Origin: Rhabditoides inermis
Lineage: Eukaryota > Nematoda > Chromadorea > Rhabditida > Rhabditidae
Assembly (NCBI GenBank): GCA_963966185.1
Contig: CAWZYM010000170.1
Span: 18,501 to 82,500 of the forward strand
Direction: 5' to 3'
DNA length: 64,000 nt
Made by a program: the position numbers and the translations under genes. Below the pieces are notes generated by a model. That model worked only from the letters and a program-made list of their open reading frames with translations. It had not been told where the DNA came from and ran no database searches. Below, piece after piece: positions 1 to 12,141 of this stretch (within the stretch, counting starts at the first letter, position 1; each line of letters opens with the position of its first letter).

Positions 1-3000
1 TGACTGATTTCATGAATGGTGCGGATTACCGGTAGATGTACCAGATACGGTAATCGATACAGGTTCAGGTGAGGGAGAGGTGACATTTCCCTAGCTCCAG
101 TTGACTCAGCAACATGTCGGCGTTCCATTCTCGTTCCAAGGTGTCTCCTCCAAACAAACAACAAAAGCCACAGACACACACACACACACATGAAATCAAC
201 CGCATTCGAATTTGTATCCACGTCCAATGGCAACAACAACCATACGAAATCCCCCCCATTCTACCCATTCGAGAATTGCTACTGGTTCGAGAAGCATTTT
301 TTCGAAAGCAGTTATCCAATTGTTCCCATGCGATATGTACAAGACCGTGTTCCTTCCTCCATCATCCCATTTACTCATTCATTACTCGTCCTTGTCACAG
401 ACCGCTGTCCCCCAAGTCTCTCGACATAATTGTATAATTGTCTCCGAGCGACCTCCAACTTTTTATCGCTCACTCTCACTCTGTTCCACACACCTGTTTG
501 ACAATCCTGGCAAACACCTTAAACTCAATTACTGCCTTCTCTCTTCTGGCAACAGATGCTTTCCCAAAACGAGCCCCATCCATCATCCTCCTTTTCAAGG
601 AACGTATTCAATTCCCCCCTCCTCCATATTTACCCTTGGATGCACCCAATTTCCTTCCGCAGTTTTTTCACCGAACTGCCGTATCATATAGTAATCTATA
701 GTCGTCGCTTATAATTATTTTATGAGTCTCTCTCTCGCCATACAGCAACGTTCTCCCTCTCTCTCATCCCAATGCGCGAGAGTTCTGCATAAAAAAGCGC
801 GTTTGCGGAGTGAGCCACTTTTTCTCTCTTTCCTAGTCCACTTACTGGTAAGTCTAAGTATACTCGTAACAAGCCTGCCTGCCACTCTCTCTCCTCTCTT
901 CTCTGATATTTCCTTCCTGTCGCCCGCCTCGCGCTACTATCACTGGTCACAAGCAAAACAATCATTTTCGGTTGTCTGCTAGCAGATGATTGCTCGCTTT
1001 CTCTGCTGTTTTGTCGTATTTTCGTTCAGTTCGACTTCCGTAAATAGGCACAATTGGATTTGAAACCCCTCGGCTCATTGACTTTGTGGAAACGTGAGAA
1101 GAGGAGGCTGGAACGGGTTTGGTCAGTCGGGTTGTCCAGAAATGACTCCGCACTCAATGGCGCATGGAAATCGCGATCGGAAGCCACACTTGGTGCAATG
1201 TCCTCCCGCCTGAACACCTCTCACCTGTTCGTCCCTCATGACATCGATCATTCCACTCAATTTCACTCTATTTGTTCGCACTTCTTGGATAATGTCCCCA
1301 TTGTATAGCCAAAACAGAGGGTGTCGCACACTCACGCCCCTCATTTACGCGTGCACATCGCCCCCCAAATCGAATCACAGCCCGCGCGTCGTTTACTCGA
1401 GTAATATGCTTACTAGTAATATGCGCGGATGCCGCTACCCCCTCCTCTTCTACTTCGGCGGGCTTCTTTTGTCCGAAACGAGAAATCTCATATGTGAGAG
1501 GGAACACCAATAGAAGGGAATTCATAAGCGCCGCGGCCTCAAAAAGACGATTCAAAAAGAGAGCGCGAAGGGCGAAGTAGGACCGGAGGTGCCACTTCGG
1601 ATGAGCTCTATTCTTTTTCTTCTTCTTTTTCCAGCCCGACGATTGAGCCCCCACTGACTCAATCATGAGTGTCACTGCCTCTGAAATTGTGCCTCTCTCT
1701 TTCTCTTAGCTTTATGTTTTATTCCATTTCCATGTATGGGCAACACCCGCTCTCACTCGCTGCCTCTCTCGTTTCGCACACTCTCTAGCCCATTCTCTGG
1801 CGAGTGAATCTCCCTCAGCGGCTCGTTTAGAGTGCGAGTAAAATAACAGCAGCAACGATACGGCAATCGAGGAAGGATGCGCGAGTAGCGGGCCGAGATT
1901 CAGTTAGGCCTACGGTGGTCCGCTACGCAGTATAATGATGCGCGGGGCAGCTACGCAGAGCGATGAGCTCAAGAGTACGCCCGCAAATTGAGGAAGGATT
2001 TGCGGAAAACACCAGATGTGTGGCTGGAAAAACGAACGGCTGGCGCGAGGCTCGCACACATTTTTCAGTCCATCACAATGGAAATGGAGACCACTTACTC
2101 ACTTTCGAAACTCCCGCGCTTACCACGCTCCATCCACTACTTTCTTTATTGTGTTTTTTCTTGAAGTCGACGACAGCGGAGCATCAATCAGCGACGTTGT
2201 TTTTCGAATTTCGAATTGAATTCAGTCAGTCTGTTTCCAATTCCGTTGTTTTCCATTCATAATGACTCTGTCGGTTCACATTTGTCAACTGAATTTCCCA
2301 CAGGGCTGCATGTTGGCGGCGGCTGTTGCTTTTCCTCGGAAAGAGAGAGAGAGAGAGAGAGAGATGCGGTGCGCATTAGCATAATGGTGAGAGACTGTGT
2401 TGTTGTAATGTGCCGGTAGTGGCCAGAGCAACTGTCGCCTGACCCCATCCTTCGATCCTCGGTGGCAGATAAAGTGTAACCTGTAGTCTCTCTGCTTTCT
2501 TCCCCTTCCTTTCATTCCCGTCCTTCCACTCTCAAAAAACGCGCAGTGGCGTGGAATGGTCATTATGCTGCGTGGAAACAATAGAGTGAGAGAGTAGTGA
2601 GTGAGAGTGAGAGAGAAGTAGTGAGCATTGACTGCCTGCGGCATTGCGCAAACTCGCAGACAATGACCCCTCACTGTCTGCATTGTCTCACTCCGGTGTG
2701 CCTGTGGGTGGATTGTGGTGATAGCTTCTCACCTCACCCGGTCTAATGCCCTAATAGCCACCCTCGAGGCGGATTCGCGTCCACTTCACACCACACATTT
2801 ATCGCGATGACAACAGCTTTACCTAATCTCTATGTCTGGCACTTCTCTCTCTCATACCACTGACCACAACAAGCTATGGTGTGTCAAATGTGAATGTTCG
2901 GTGGAAACCCGATTCTCGTTTGACCGCCGCCATGTCTTTCCCATGCCTCTCGCCTTTCCACCCCCTCCGTGTGACTTCATTTGCATACCCCCGGCTAATT

Positions 3001-4450
3001 TGCATACACGCGCGCGCCCCTCGCTTCCGGTTCATAACCCGCGGCGTGTAAGTGTCTGCTCATGTGAAACAATACACACACTCATGCAATCACTAATTGC
3101 CTGGGAATCTTGTCCACGCTCCGATTGCTCCCATCTTTCACAGCCTCTGGATATCTTGACTGTTCATGTTTCTCGATTCCCCTTAGGCACGCGCCCTCAT
3201 ATCACATATTTGCATATTCTGATAACGGTGTTGGTGTAAGATAGCGCTGAGGTCAACGACTCAGCCCCAGAAGTCGTCAAAGTTTATGCGGGGTGGTTGG
3301 TGTTCATTTATTATCGGGAGATGATTACAGTGGACTCTCATCTCGCAAACGATCCTCTAGTAGATGACAGCCGCAATACACGAGTGGCGATGGGTTTACA
3401 ACCGGGTTGTTTTGCGGTCAGACGAGATGTTCTGTGTAAAAACGTGTCGGACACAAAAGCGAGTGATCGAAGTGATGGAGCGAGTAGATCAATCACATGG
3501 CGGCTGGTCCCTTCCCAACCACTCTCATCTACCCGCACTGTCAGGAGGAATGCCGTTTGAAAAAAAAGAGGAATCGCTGTGCAGCTAGTGTAATCATGGT
3601 CAGTGGAATCGGCCATAATATTTCATGGAGAACAAGTTTCGGGGAGAGATGTGGGTTTTGCGAGTGGAGCCAGTGCGCAGTAGCTGCTGAGTTATGACCG
3701 GATGATATCCCTCTATCACAGCAGATGCGCTGTTCATTTCCGAGAGAGCTTCTGCGCTGCGGTCATCCAACAATCCTACTACTCTGTTCTACCATATAAA
3801 TCGCTTGCATCTGACCGCCAGAGGGATAATCTGTTCCTTCGGATCTGCTACTTTACGAGTAATCAGTGTCATCGTAAAATAGTTATGGGCGAATGATTAT
3901 ACGGTCTTTGTTCTGTCATTGTCTTTTGCATCATCGCTTTTTTCCCGCTTTCCTTTGAAACTCGATGTCTCTCATCTCACCGCGCGCCTTTGATGAGTTT
4001 CCAATTAGTGAGTGATTCAATTGCTTTGATCCCCGCGCTCACTCCTGCCTCACTACCTGCCCTCCGGTCATTCATACTCACTGCGCAGATTCTAATCTCT
4101 CATTATTTCACGTCAGCAGAGTGGTGATAGTGCCTTGGGGGACGCCGGATGGATGGGGCCAGGCCCCGCCCCCTCGGACCCACCCCTCACCGGCGAGCCA
4201 GCCCAACTCATATCAACCCTCATCTCCCGGTCACAACCACCTTCCAAAATTTACTGTCTACTCTTCACTTTTTTCAAACAGTCATCCGTTTTGGGGTGTC
4301 CGGTTTCATATCCGCGTCTCAGTGACATCTGCTCTTCTTATGTATTACTCAATCCACTTGACTCTTGGTGACTGTCTCTCCCGACAGTCACTCTCCTCTG
4401 CCATTTTGCTCCTCTCACAATCCGCGCCCTTTGTGTACCAGTAATTAGCG
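1..4450. other. Region without a supported gene
   Basis: I find no exon chain with splice sites and no recognisable protein domain on either strand. The short open frames here are low-complexity or run across CT/GA-rich tracts. A (GA)n microsatellite lies at about 2341-2364. The sequence is AT/CT mixed with many TGAGTGAG-like words and could be intergenic DNA or a long intron of a gene that begins to the left. The unique sequence ends at about 4450, where the duplicated unit begins. Confidence 0.5.
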
Positions 4451-5422
4451 TAGTTACTCATAGCTACCGTATGGCGCGCGAGTACTCACAATTATCTTAA
4501 CCCTCTCGGCTAAGTGACTTCTTTATCTCTATGTCCATTCGCGTAATTCGGGCACAGCGTGAAATCTGCTCCTCCCCCTCTCACTCTCACACTGGCCATA
4601 TTGCTTGCGCAACCCGACTCGCCCGCGCCTCTTTTGAAACCTGAAACAACAATGCCTCGCCTCCTTCTCATGCAAATGAAACCTCCCACCCAGATCACGA
4701 CTCTTTCCTTCTCACTCCGAGCTATATTCGTGGATGGGTTAACGACCTCGGTGTTTTGTAGTTGTGTCTTCTTCCGCGACCTCTCTAGCGTCTGCCTATT
4801 GTGTTTCACACCACCACACCCTATAATCAACCTTTTCCCTCAACCGTTAGATAATCCTCGCGAGTCTCCCATGCAAATTTGAGTGAGCGAGCGTGACTCC
4901 CATGGTTTCTGTCTTTCTCTCTTTTTTGTCCTTCCCCTCTGTGAAACCATGCATAGTCGAAGGCAATGATATAGTTGTGTTTCGCGGCCTTGCCTCATCC
5001 AAATCCCCATATCTCGAGAAAACCCTTCCCTCTAATACCCTGCTATGGCTTCACGAATGTTTGTGTGCACACTCGGTTGGTGATCTCGAGGTGGCGTTTC
5101 TATAGGTCTATAGCCTGACCTATCCATATCCTGACTAATTGTCCCCAGTGTGCAAACAGGTAGCATGCCGCCATTATGCCCTTATTTGCATACGCGAGGT
5201 GTGGTAGTTGGCGCCTCTTTCCCTCTCACCGTCTGCGCTCTCTCACCCCTCCCCTCTCTTCGAGGATGGCTCTTCATAACTCCATCCCTCACTCACTGCT
5301 CACTCCAAATTTGATGACGAGTGCTTGATAGCGCTGACACTCAAGTGTCACGCACTTCTTCTTCGCGCGGTTATTGATTGTTGTTTACCACTTGTTTACA
5401 TGTTTACATTGTTGTTTACAGA

Positions 5423-7672
5423 ATGCGGCTCTTCGTGGTCGTCCTACTCCCTCTCACCACTGCGTTCACTGTCCTTCCTTATGTCCAGATCGACTTTGCC
5501 CACTACTTCCGACTAGCGCAGTGTCAGGCGAAATGCTCCGAGAAAGTGGGTTTCATGCTTCTCTAACACCCGCTTATCGCGCGCGCAAAACCAACAAACC
5601 AGAGGCGTGATGCGAATTATGGCGATTAAACATCGGTGAATTGCAGTACGGAGTGCCCAGCAAGCGCACGCTCAACGATGGATCTATTGAAGAATACTTC
5701 GACGTTCACGGAGAGGAGGCCCGATACGTGAGTCGATCGATAATCAATCAATACTGATAAATACATGCAGTGCGAGACGGGCTGCCACCAGCACAGGCGC
5801 GCGCACGTGAACCGCAAGCAGCAGAGGAGTCTGAAGAGCGCGGTCGAGGACGGAACCAGGTTCTGGACGGAGAGCAAGGCGGATTCCGGTGAGTGTAGAA
5901 AGAAAAAGGACGATCCTCATCCACCTCTTCCAGCTTCCACCGGCACCACCCCTCTCTCGTCTGTCGAGCTTCTCTGCCAGTCCCCGGCTGCTGCCGAGAC
6001 CGAGTTCGAGGACTCGATCGAGGGCCTGGTCGGTCTTCGGATGAGGCGCCCCGCCGGCGCCGCGCGCTACGTCGTCCAGTGGAAGCAGCGCACCTTCGCC
6101 CTCGGATTCTACGACGAGACACAGTGGATCACCGCTTCGGTGAGTAGAGCTACAGTAATCCGCAACACAATACGTTTACTATGAGCTTTTTCGTGGACAC
6201 AAGTGTGCTACAGTATAATGTTAGTAGTATACTGTCGATTCAGATCGAGCACTCGACGCTGTTCCGCGCGGAGGGCATGGTGCCGGGAGTGCAGTACCGC
6301 TTTCTCGTCACTGTCGTCGGACCGAATGGCAAGCTCGGCTCGCCTCTGATGAGCGAGTGGGCTGAGGCTGCTGCCGCCGTCAAGGCGCCTGGTGAGTGAA
6401 GACGAGAGAGAGAGAGATGACGTCATCATCCCATTCCAGCTGGTCCGATGACAGTGCGCAACGGTTTCTCTGCCGAGCTGGGAGTGACAGGGCAGGTGAT
6501 GTGGTCTCGTTCGCCCTTCGACTCGTGTCAGCAGAGGATCTTCCTGTCCAACCACACCCACCAGATCACCCGAGACATCAGCCTGGTCAGTATTCTTACG
6601 ATACGTTTAACTTTTTTATAGCAAGTATTGTGAGATTTGAGATTTCAACAACTATAAATCAATTTCTATACTTTTAACCCTCTCCTGTTGCAGGACCAGT
6701 CTGCCTCTGTTCTGCTGCCGCACCTGGAATTCGACCAGGTCTACCAGCTGTCTGTGTCTGCCCTGTCTGGAAAGGACGGCGAGTCGAAGCCGCTGCGACA
6801 CGAGTTCCGCTCCGTCAAGTGCAACGACGTCCACGGACCCGGCAGCCTCAACTGCGGTGAGTAGGGATACTGTAGTCCTGTAGTCACGACTGGGTACTGT
6901 AATAACATTCCCTCTTTCAGCCCCGCAGCCAGTGTCTGATCTGAAGATCGTGGTCCGCCCGAATGCGACTGCCCTCGTGTCGTGGTCTCCGTCTGCCGAC
7001 ATCGAGTACACCCTCACCTATCAGCTCTTCTACCAATCCATCACCGACTCGCCCGACTGCCGCGTCCCCGCTACCAACGTCTACCTCAGCGCGGTCAGTA
7101 CTGTACTTATTGTTACTTACTGTTCTGGCATTGCTGTATTTTGTCACTCATTATGCGATTAGATGTTTGCCGGCGGCGCTGACCCAATACCTAATCTAGC
7201 CGCCGGCGAGTTTGTCAATTTGATGCGAGACAATGCGAGTGAGACAATGCGCGGCGTTCTTTGTATCGTTGATTGATGGGAGCCCGGGGGTATGCTCTCT
7301 TCTCTCACCACTCACCACCACTCACCACCTTCTTTCCAGGCCACCACCCAGACCGAGATCGAGCTGGCGTCTGGGGACTGCGAGTACCTCATTCGCGTCA
7401 TCAACTACGACCTGATCGGCAGGGACGCCCACGTCGAGACCCGCGCCAGGTACTGTAGCTTACTGTACTCATCATGGGAGTACTGTAACTCACTTGCCTG
7501 TTGCAGGTTCGAGCGTCTGTCGTCGCCGCTGCTGCAGCACCTCGACGTGTACATCATCTGCGCGGCCGTGGTGGCCCTTCTGTGCCTCTTTCTCCTCATC
7601 CGCTGCCACGTCGCCAGTCGGGTGTCGGAGGACAAGCAGAAGAGCCAGGAGAAGCTGGTGGCCATGTGCTAG
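5423..7672 (+). CDS. FN3 type I membrane protein, anosmin-like (copy A)
   Basis: Ten exons join in frame to 477 codons: 5423-5545, 5647-5727, 5771-5888, 5934-6139, 6244-6391, 6440-6585, 6694-6856, 6921-7093, 7340-7449 and 7507-7672. All have GT..AG borders. The start gives a hydrophobic signal peptide (MRLFVVVLLPLTTAF). A short cysteine region (C-x3-C in exon 1, C-x3-C in exon 3) is followed by three or four fibronectin-III-like units, with W, Y-x-V/F and L-x-P-x2-x-Y features (e.g. residues from the RYVVQWKQR and YQLSVSAL segments). A single transmembrane helix (YIICAAVVALLCLFLLI) and a short basic tail end the protein. A Cys region before FN3 repeats recalls anosmin-1/KAL-1, but I see no clear complete WAP domain and anosmin is secreted, so the family call is tentative. 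It is convergent with S28 copy A, about 700 bp away. Confidence 0.75.
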
Positions 7673-7859
7673 GGGGGCGCCCCGACGGAGCAGCGCGGAG
7701 TCTAGCTAGTCAGTGATATGGGTCGGGCAGCCTTTACTATACCTCAGCTATACCGGTAATGTACATATGTGTGTGTGTCTCGATTGTATATATTCGTGTG
7801 CTACTAATATTTCTACATATTTAAGATAAATTTATTTAAAAAAAAATTTATTGTGCGCG

Positions 7860-8330
7860 ATGTGTTTTTTGTTTGATGAAAGACAAATACAGTGGGTGGG
7901 CAAATCAGTTGTAGTTGCCGCCATCAGAGAGCGCAAGAGTGAACAGAGTGCGAGGCGGCGGAAATCGATAGACATCCGAGAGCACGCGATCAGATTCAAA
8001 TTCGAAGTTTCGCGCGCGCGGAATTTTTAAATGCGGGATGGACGCGCGGAGTGGTGGCGGAACTAAATATTCCCTGGGCTGTATATGGTCGGTTTGGGAA
8101 AACAGAAAGTTGCGTGCATGCAATTGCGCAACTCGCGTGCGCGATAGACAGAGACTGCGAGAGGGAGGATGCCCCCTCTATTCTAGATCCATGTTTGCGT
8201 TGCGTCACTGACACAGAGTCAAGCAGGCTGTCTTGTGGGACAATGGGTCAGGTGGGCAGAAGCTGCTGTGGCATTCTCAGTTGCGTGAAGTCAGTCAAAC
8301 ATTCTCACAGAAAACGTTGAAACAGTGGAT
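7860..8330. repeat. Dispersed repeat of the FN3/S28 locus
   Basis: This intergenic segment has relatives inside S28 introns. The part ACAGTGGGTGGGCAAATCAG.. recurs at about 19612-19800 (unit B) and 26848-27040 (intron of copy C). The part GACAGAGACTGCGAGAGGGA..TCTTGTGGGACAA (about 8148-8243) recurs at about 9999-10106, 19869-19964, 21728-21835 and, weakly, 35800-35905. The recurrence in intergenic and intronic positions suggests an old dispersed non-coding element rather than a gene. I do not see clear terminal repeats. Confidence 0.6.
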
Positions 8331-8370
8331 AACGAAAACACGTTAGAAACTCTTTTATGTTGACATGTGT

Positions 8371-9213
8371 TTAGAAGACGAAGACAGCAGCGATGGCAGC
8401 GAGGAGGGACACTCCGGCCGCGGCCGTCGTCGTAGGAGCCACCGTCGTCGTCGTGGTGCCATTGTTGGAAGGCAGCACCGTCGTCGTCGTGGTGCCATTG
8501 TTGGAAGGCAGCACCGTCGTCGTCGTGGTGCCCGGAGCTGCAAGAAAACCAAATATCAATTCAGTACTACTACATATTTCCTGCAATTGGTGTGTTAGTG
8601 AAAATCAGTGGATGGTATGACTACACCATGTCTCACGTGTTCTTTTGTGGGAGAATGAAACAAGGAAATAAGGCTGACCAGTGGTGAGGTAGTATGCGAC
8701 CTCTTTTCCGATGATGGTCCTCGCTCTGGCCAGGTCGGTCGGCTCTCCATCGTACGCAGGGTACATGTCAGCACAGTGCGCCGTGCCTGCAAACAACACA
8801 TCTTCTAGTATTATACGAATAAGGCATAATGATAGGGATTTGACTCACCCTGAATGAGGATAGGTATCTGGTGGGTGGCGTTGTCCTGATGGAACGAGCC
8901 CTGTGCGTGCCACGGGTCCAGAGAGCCGTTCGGGAGAACCACGTTAGACGCCTGCAATGCCATACTCATAACAGACTCGCGTCTACTATGCCCACCCTGT
9001 ATCCGTCTCCGCCTCCGTACACCTTCTTCGCAGCAATGTTGTGGTCCCTGACAAAATATACATAATACAAAACACATGATATATTATGATTGGTCCAATC
9101 TACTCCGATCTGTTCCAACCTGATGTAAGTGACGTCGATGGTGTTGGTGGCGTCGTTGAACATGTCAGAGCACATATCGATGAAGTAGCTGAAAAGACTG
9201 TCTTCCTCTCGCC

Positions 9214-9261
<48 letters not shown>

Positions 9262-9675
9262 CTCCCTCTGCTCACTTGAGAGGGACGATCTGTCCGAAGA
9301 CGTTTCTTCCCTGATCGGTGGTCTGCAGGTATCCCAGCTGATTGCAGCACAGCCACATCCAACCACGGTTCGACGCTCAAAAACATAAGTGAAACCGACA
9401 AGTGCACAATCTATGAAATGCACGAAAATGTAGTCTAGTCACAGTTAGAAACGAGTGGAGATCACATCATTATTTGATCGTCAAACAAAACTTGACGCTA
9501 TGAATAGCGACATTGACGACACGTCTTTTCCTCCCTCACCCAGATCGAGTGACGGGTCGTCGTAGCTGACATTCTGGAACTGCTTGATCATGTCGCCGTA
9601 GCTGTTAGGGAACGGAGCATTGGCAGGCTGGCCGGAGAAGCCGTTCGTCTGAAACGAAGACCAAATGACGTGAAA

Positions 9676-9708
<33 letters not shown>

Positions 9709-9709
9709 A

Positions 9710-9748
<39 letters not shown>

Positions 9749-10460
9749 TTCGTGCCCACCCATGCGACGACGTTGTTCACTCGGGTGACGGGGTCGACGT
9801 TGGTCTTGTCGTCTGTCATGATCTCGCACAGGCGCTTCACTCCCAGTCCACCGTAGATCGTCGCGTTAGACTGAAACGAGCCGTCTTCGTTGTTCCACCA
9901 GAATGTTCGTTTTCCTTTATATTCGAAGTAATCGACGTAATGATGTAATTCCTTCATATACTTCTTGAAATTTGAATCAAAGCAGGTGATGCAGTTGCGT
10001 GCGCGACAGACAGAGACTGCGAGAGGGAGGATATCCCCTCTATTCTAGATCCATGTTTGCGTTGCGTCACTGACACCGAGTCAAGCAGGCTGTCTTGTGG
10101 GACAAAGGTGTGAGGATTGCGCAATGTGCGGCACAGTCAGAGTTAGCCCTTGCCACACGCTCCACAGCCACACTCGAATGGTGGGCACGCGATGAGAATC
10201 TGGATCTTTCTTAAATAATAGTACTCTCTCCGTAGCAAGTACGAGTGTACTCACACAAAGATATGGTTATGGGAAACCGTCTCAGATTCGTGAGACGTTT
10301 TCAGTATGAGTATGCGTGGTATTGTACATCTCATGCCGTCTCACCCGTCCGTCGTACGTATACTGCACCACTCCCTGGAACACGCCGTAGATGTTCGCGA
10401 AGAAGTTGTCAATGTCCAGCTTTGTTGTGTTCACGTCAAAAGGCGGCTGCAGCCTGCAAC
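8371..10460 (-). pseudogene. S28 serine carboxypeptidase copy A, N-terminal half missing
   Basis: On the minus strand this holds the C-terminal exons of a family S28 peptidase (lysosomal Pro-X carboxypeptidase / PRSS16-like). Exons can be placed at about 10340-10450, 9760-9870, 9539-9650, 9275-9375, 9120-9188, 8996-9047, 8849-8951, 8679-8786 and 8371-8537. They carry the catalytic Asp in NGSLDPWH (about 8900-8935) and the catalytic His in GTAHCADM (about 8765-8786). The last exon has Thr-rich repeats and a hydrophobic tail that looks like a GPI signal. The exons that in copy B encode the signal peptide and the GGSYPG nucleophile are absent, because the homology ends in the (CT)n tract at about 10485-10560 and satellite DNA follows. 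It therefore cannot make a complete enzyme from this window and is best read as a truncated duplicate. A new 5' exon elsewhere is possible but not seen. Confidence 0.82.
8374..8537 (-). repeat. In-frame 36-bp tandem repeat encoding Thr-rich stalk
   Basis: In the last S28 exon a 36-bp unit (GTGCCATTGTTGGAAGGCAG plus a GTCGTC run, + strand) is repeated, giving about three TTTTT-V blocks joined by LPSNNG. It is present identically in copy B (20095-20258). Copy C (26037-26135) has only one short TTTT-EAPTTT block. Thr/Ser-rich runs before a hydrophobic tail are usual for O-glycosylated stalks of surface proteins. Confidence 0.85.
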
Positions 10461-10482
10461 GATTGACGTCGTCGTCGTCGTC

Positions 10483-10522
<40 letters not shown>

Positions 10523-10639
10523 TCTCTCTCTTTCGTCTCTCTCTCCCTCTCCCTCTCTTCCTCTCTCTATCTCTCTCTCTTATATTTTATAATATTAGAC
10601 CAGTGATAACTATAAATTATACTTGGATCTATAATAAAT

Positions 10640-11700
10640 AATAATTGTCAACCAGCTACTGATAGGCTTTTACCATGGAGTGTGCCGAAGCGCCCTCTAT
10701 GTGCACACGAGAGATTGAAAGATCAGAGAGTAGGAGATAATGCATATCAGTATCAGTGATCAATATATTATTATAATTACTGATCTACTGATCGGCTTTG
10801 ACCGCGGAGGCGCGCGAAGTGTGCCGGAGCGCCCTCTAAGTGCATACGAGAGAGTAAAAGATCAGAGAGTCGGAAAAAATGTATATCACTATCAGTGATC
10901 AATGTTTTGTTATAATTACTGATCTACTGATCGGCTTTGACCGCGGAGGCGCGCGAAGCGTGCCGGAGCGCCTTCTATGTGCATACGAAAGAGTAAAAGA
11001 TCAGAGAGTAAAAGAGATTGTATATCAGTATCAGTGATTAATATATTATTATAATTACTGATCTACTGATCGACTTTGACCGCGGAGGCGCGCGAAGCGT
11101 GCCGGAGCGCTTTCTATGTGCATACGAGAAAGTGAAAGATCAGATAGTAGGAAAGAATGCATATCAGTATCAGTGACCAGTATATTATTATAATAACTGA
11201 TCTACTGATCAGCTTTAACCGCGGAGGCGCGCGAAGCGTGCCGGACCGCTTTCTGTGTGCGTACGAGAAAGTGAAAGATCAGAAAGTAGGAGAGAAGGCA
11301 TATCAGTATCAGTGATCAGTATATTACTGTAATTACTTATTTACTGATCGGCTTTGACCGCGGAGGCGCGCGAAGCGTGCCGGAGCGCCCTCTGAGTGCA
11401 TACGAGAAAGTGAACAATCAGAGAGTAGGAGAGAATGCATATCAGTATCAGTGATCAATGTATTATTATAATTACTGTTCTACTGATCGGCTTTGACCGC
11501 GGAGGCGCGCGAAGCGTGCCGGAGCGCCCTCTATGTGCATACGAAAGAGTAAAAAATCAGAGAGTCGGAGAAAATGCATATCAGTATCAGTGAACGATGT
11601 ATTGTTATAATTACTGATCAGTGATCTACTGATAGGCTCTGACAGCGGAGCGTGCCGGAGCGCATTCTATGAGCATAGTAAATACACCTGTAGAAAAGCA
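10640..11700. repeat. 139-bp tandem satellite, about eight units
   Basis: The word ATCGGCTTTGACCGCGG starts at 10791, 10930, 11069, 11208, 11347 and 11486, exactly 139 bp apart. Diverged edge units start at about 10662 and 11632. Each unit has a GC-rich core (GACCGCGGAGGCGCGCGAAG) and an AT-rich part with dyad words (TATCAGTATCAGTGATCA, ATTACTGATCTACTGATC). The array lies exactly between duplicated units A and B. There is no coding potential. Confidence 0.93.
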
Positions 11701-11919
11701 GTCAACCAGATACTATCAACCAGATAGACTGTGACGCTTTCTAATTATTTAAAATTACTGAAAATAAAAAAAAATAGGGAAATAAATAAAGATCAACCAT
11801 CTACTGGAAGACTGACAACAGCACATCTAGCACAGCTCCTAATAGCACTTCCAAAGCACATATCAAGTCAATCTATATATCAATCGATAGATAATTTTCT
11901 CCTCTGTTTTAGACCTATA

Positions 11920-11943
11920 TTTCTAGCGCGCGAAGCGCGCTAG
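11920..11943. repeat. Short GC palindrome at the unit B border
   Basis: CTAGCGCGCGAAGCGCGCTAG, at about 11922-11942, folds into an 8-bp perfect stem with a short CGAAG loop. It abuts the first base of duplicated unit B (11944). It may be related to the GCGCGCGAAGCG core of the neighbouring 139-bp satellite. Confidence 0.6.
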
Positions 11944-12141
11944 TAGTTACTCATAGCTACCGTATGGCGCGCGAGTACTCACAATTATCTTGACCCTCTC
12001 GGCTAAGTGACTTCTTCATTACGCGTGCGGGTGATTTTCCGCTATTTTTGCTCCCCGGATCGATCGCCTCTATCATCCGCCGCAGCTCACACTCCTAGTT
12101 TTGGTGGTTTTGTTTATAAAAACCACTGTAAGGTGAACGAT

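Larger units (their letters stand above)
4451..10520. repeat. Segmental duplication, unit A
   Basis: This stretch aligns almost base for base with unit B (11944-22259) once the LINE in unit B is removed. It contains about 970 bp of upstream DNA, the FN3 gene copy A (+) and the 3' half of S28 peptidase copy A (-). The left breakpoint is at about 4451, where TAGTTACTCATAGCTACC begins in both units. The right breakpoint lies inside a (CT)n tract at about 10485-10560, after which unit A passes into the 139-bp satellite while unit B continues into the rest of the peptidase gene. The breakpoint inside a microsatellite suggests, but does not prove, slippage-prone or microhomology-driven rearrangement. 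Confidence 0.9.

Noticed and set aside
212..691. 159-codon open frame near the left end
   Set aside because: It has no domain, no splice context and low-complexity composition. Overlapping frames are open by chance.
1268..1675. 135-codon minus-strand open frame
   Set aside because: It crosses a poly-Lys run from a CTT-rich tract and shows no family resemblance.
9100..9423. Long open frames rich in Arg-Glu or Ser-Leu repeats
   Set aside because: These are translations of GA/CT dinucleotide tracts in introns. The same holds for many other tracts in the window.
10640..11700. CRISPR-like regular array
   Set aside because: The whole 139-bp unit is repeated with no variable spacers, and the genome is eukaryotic.
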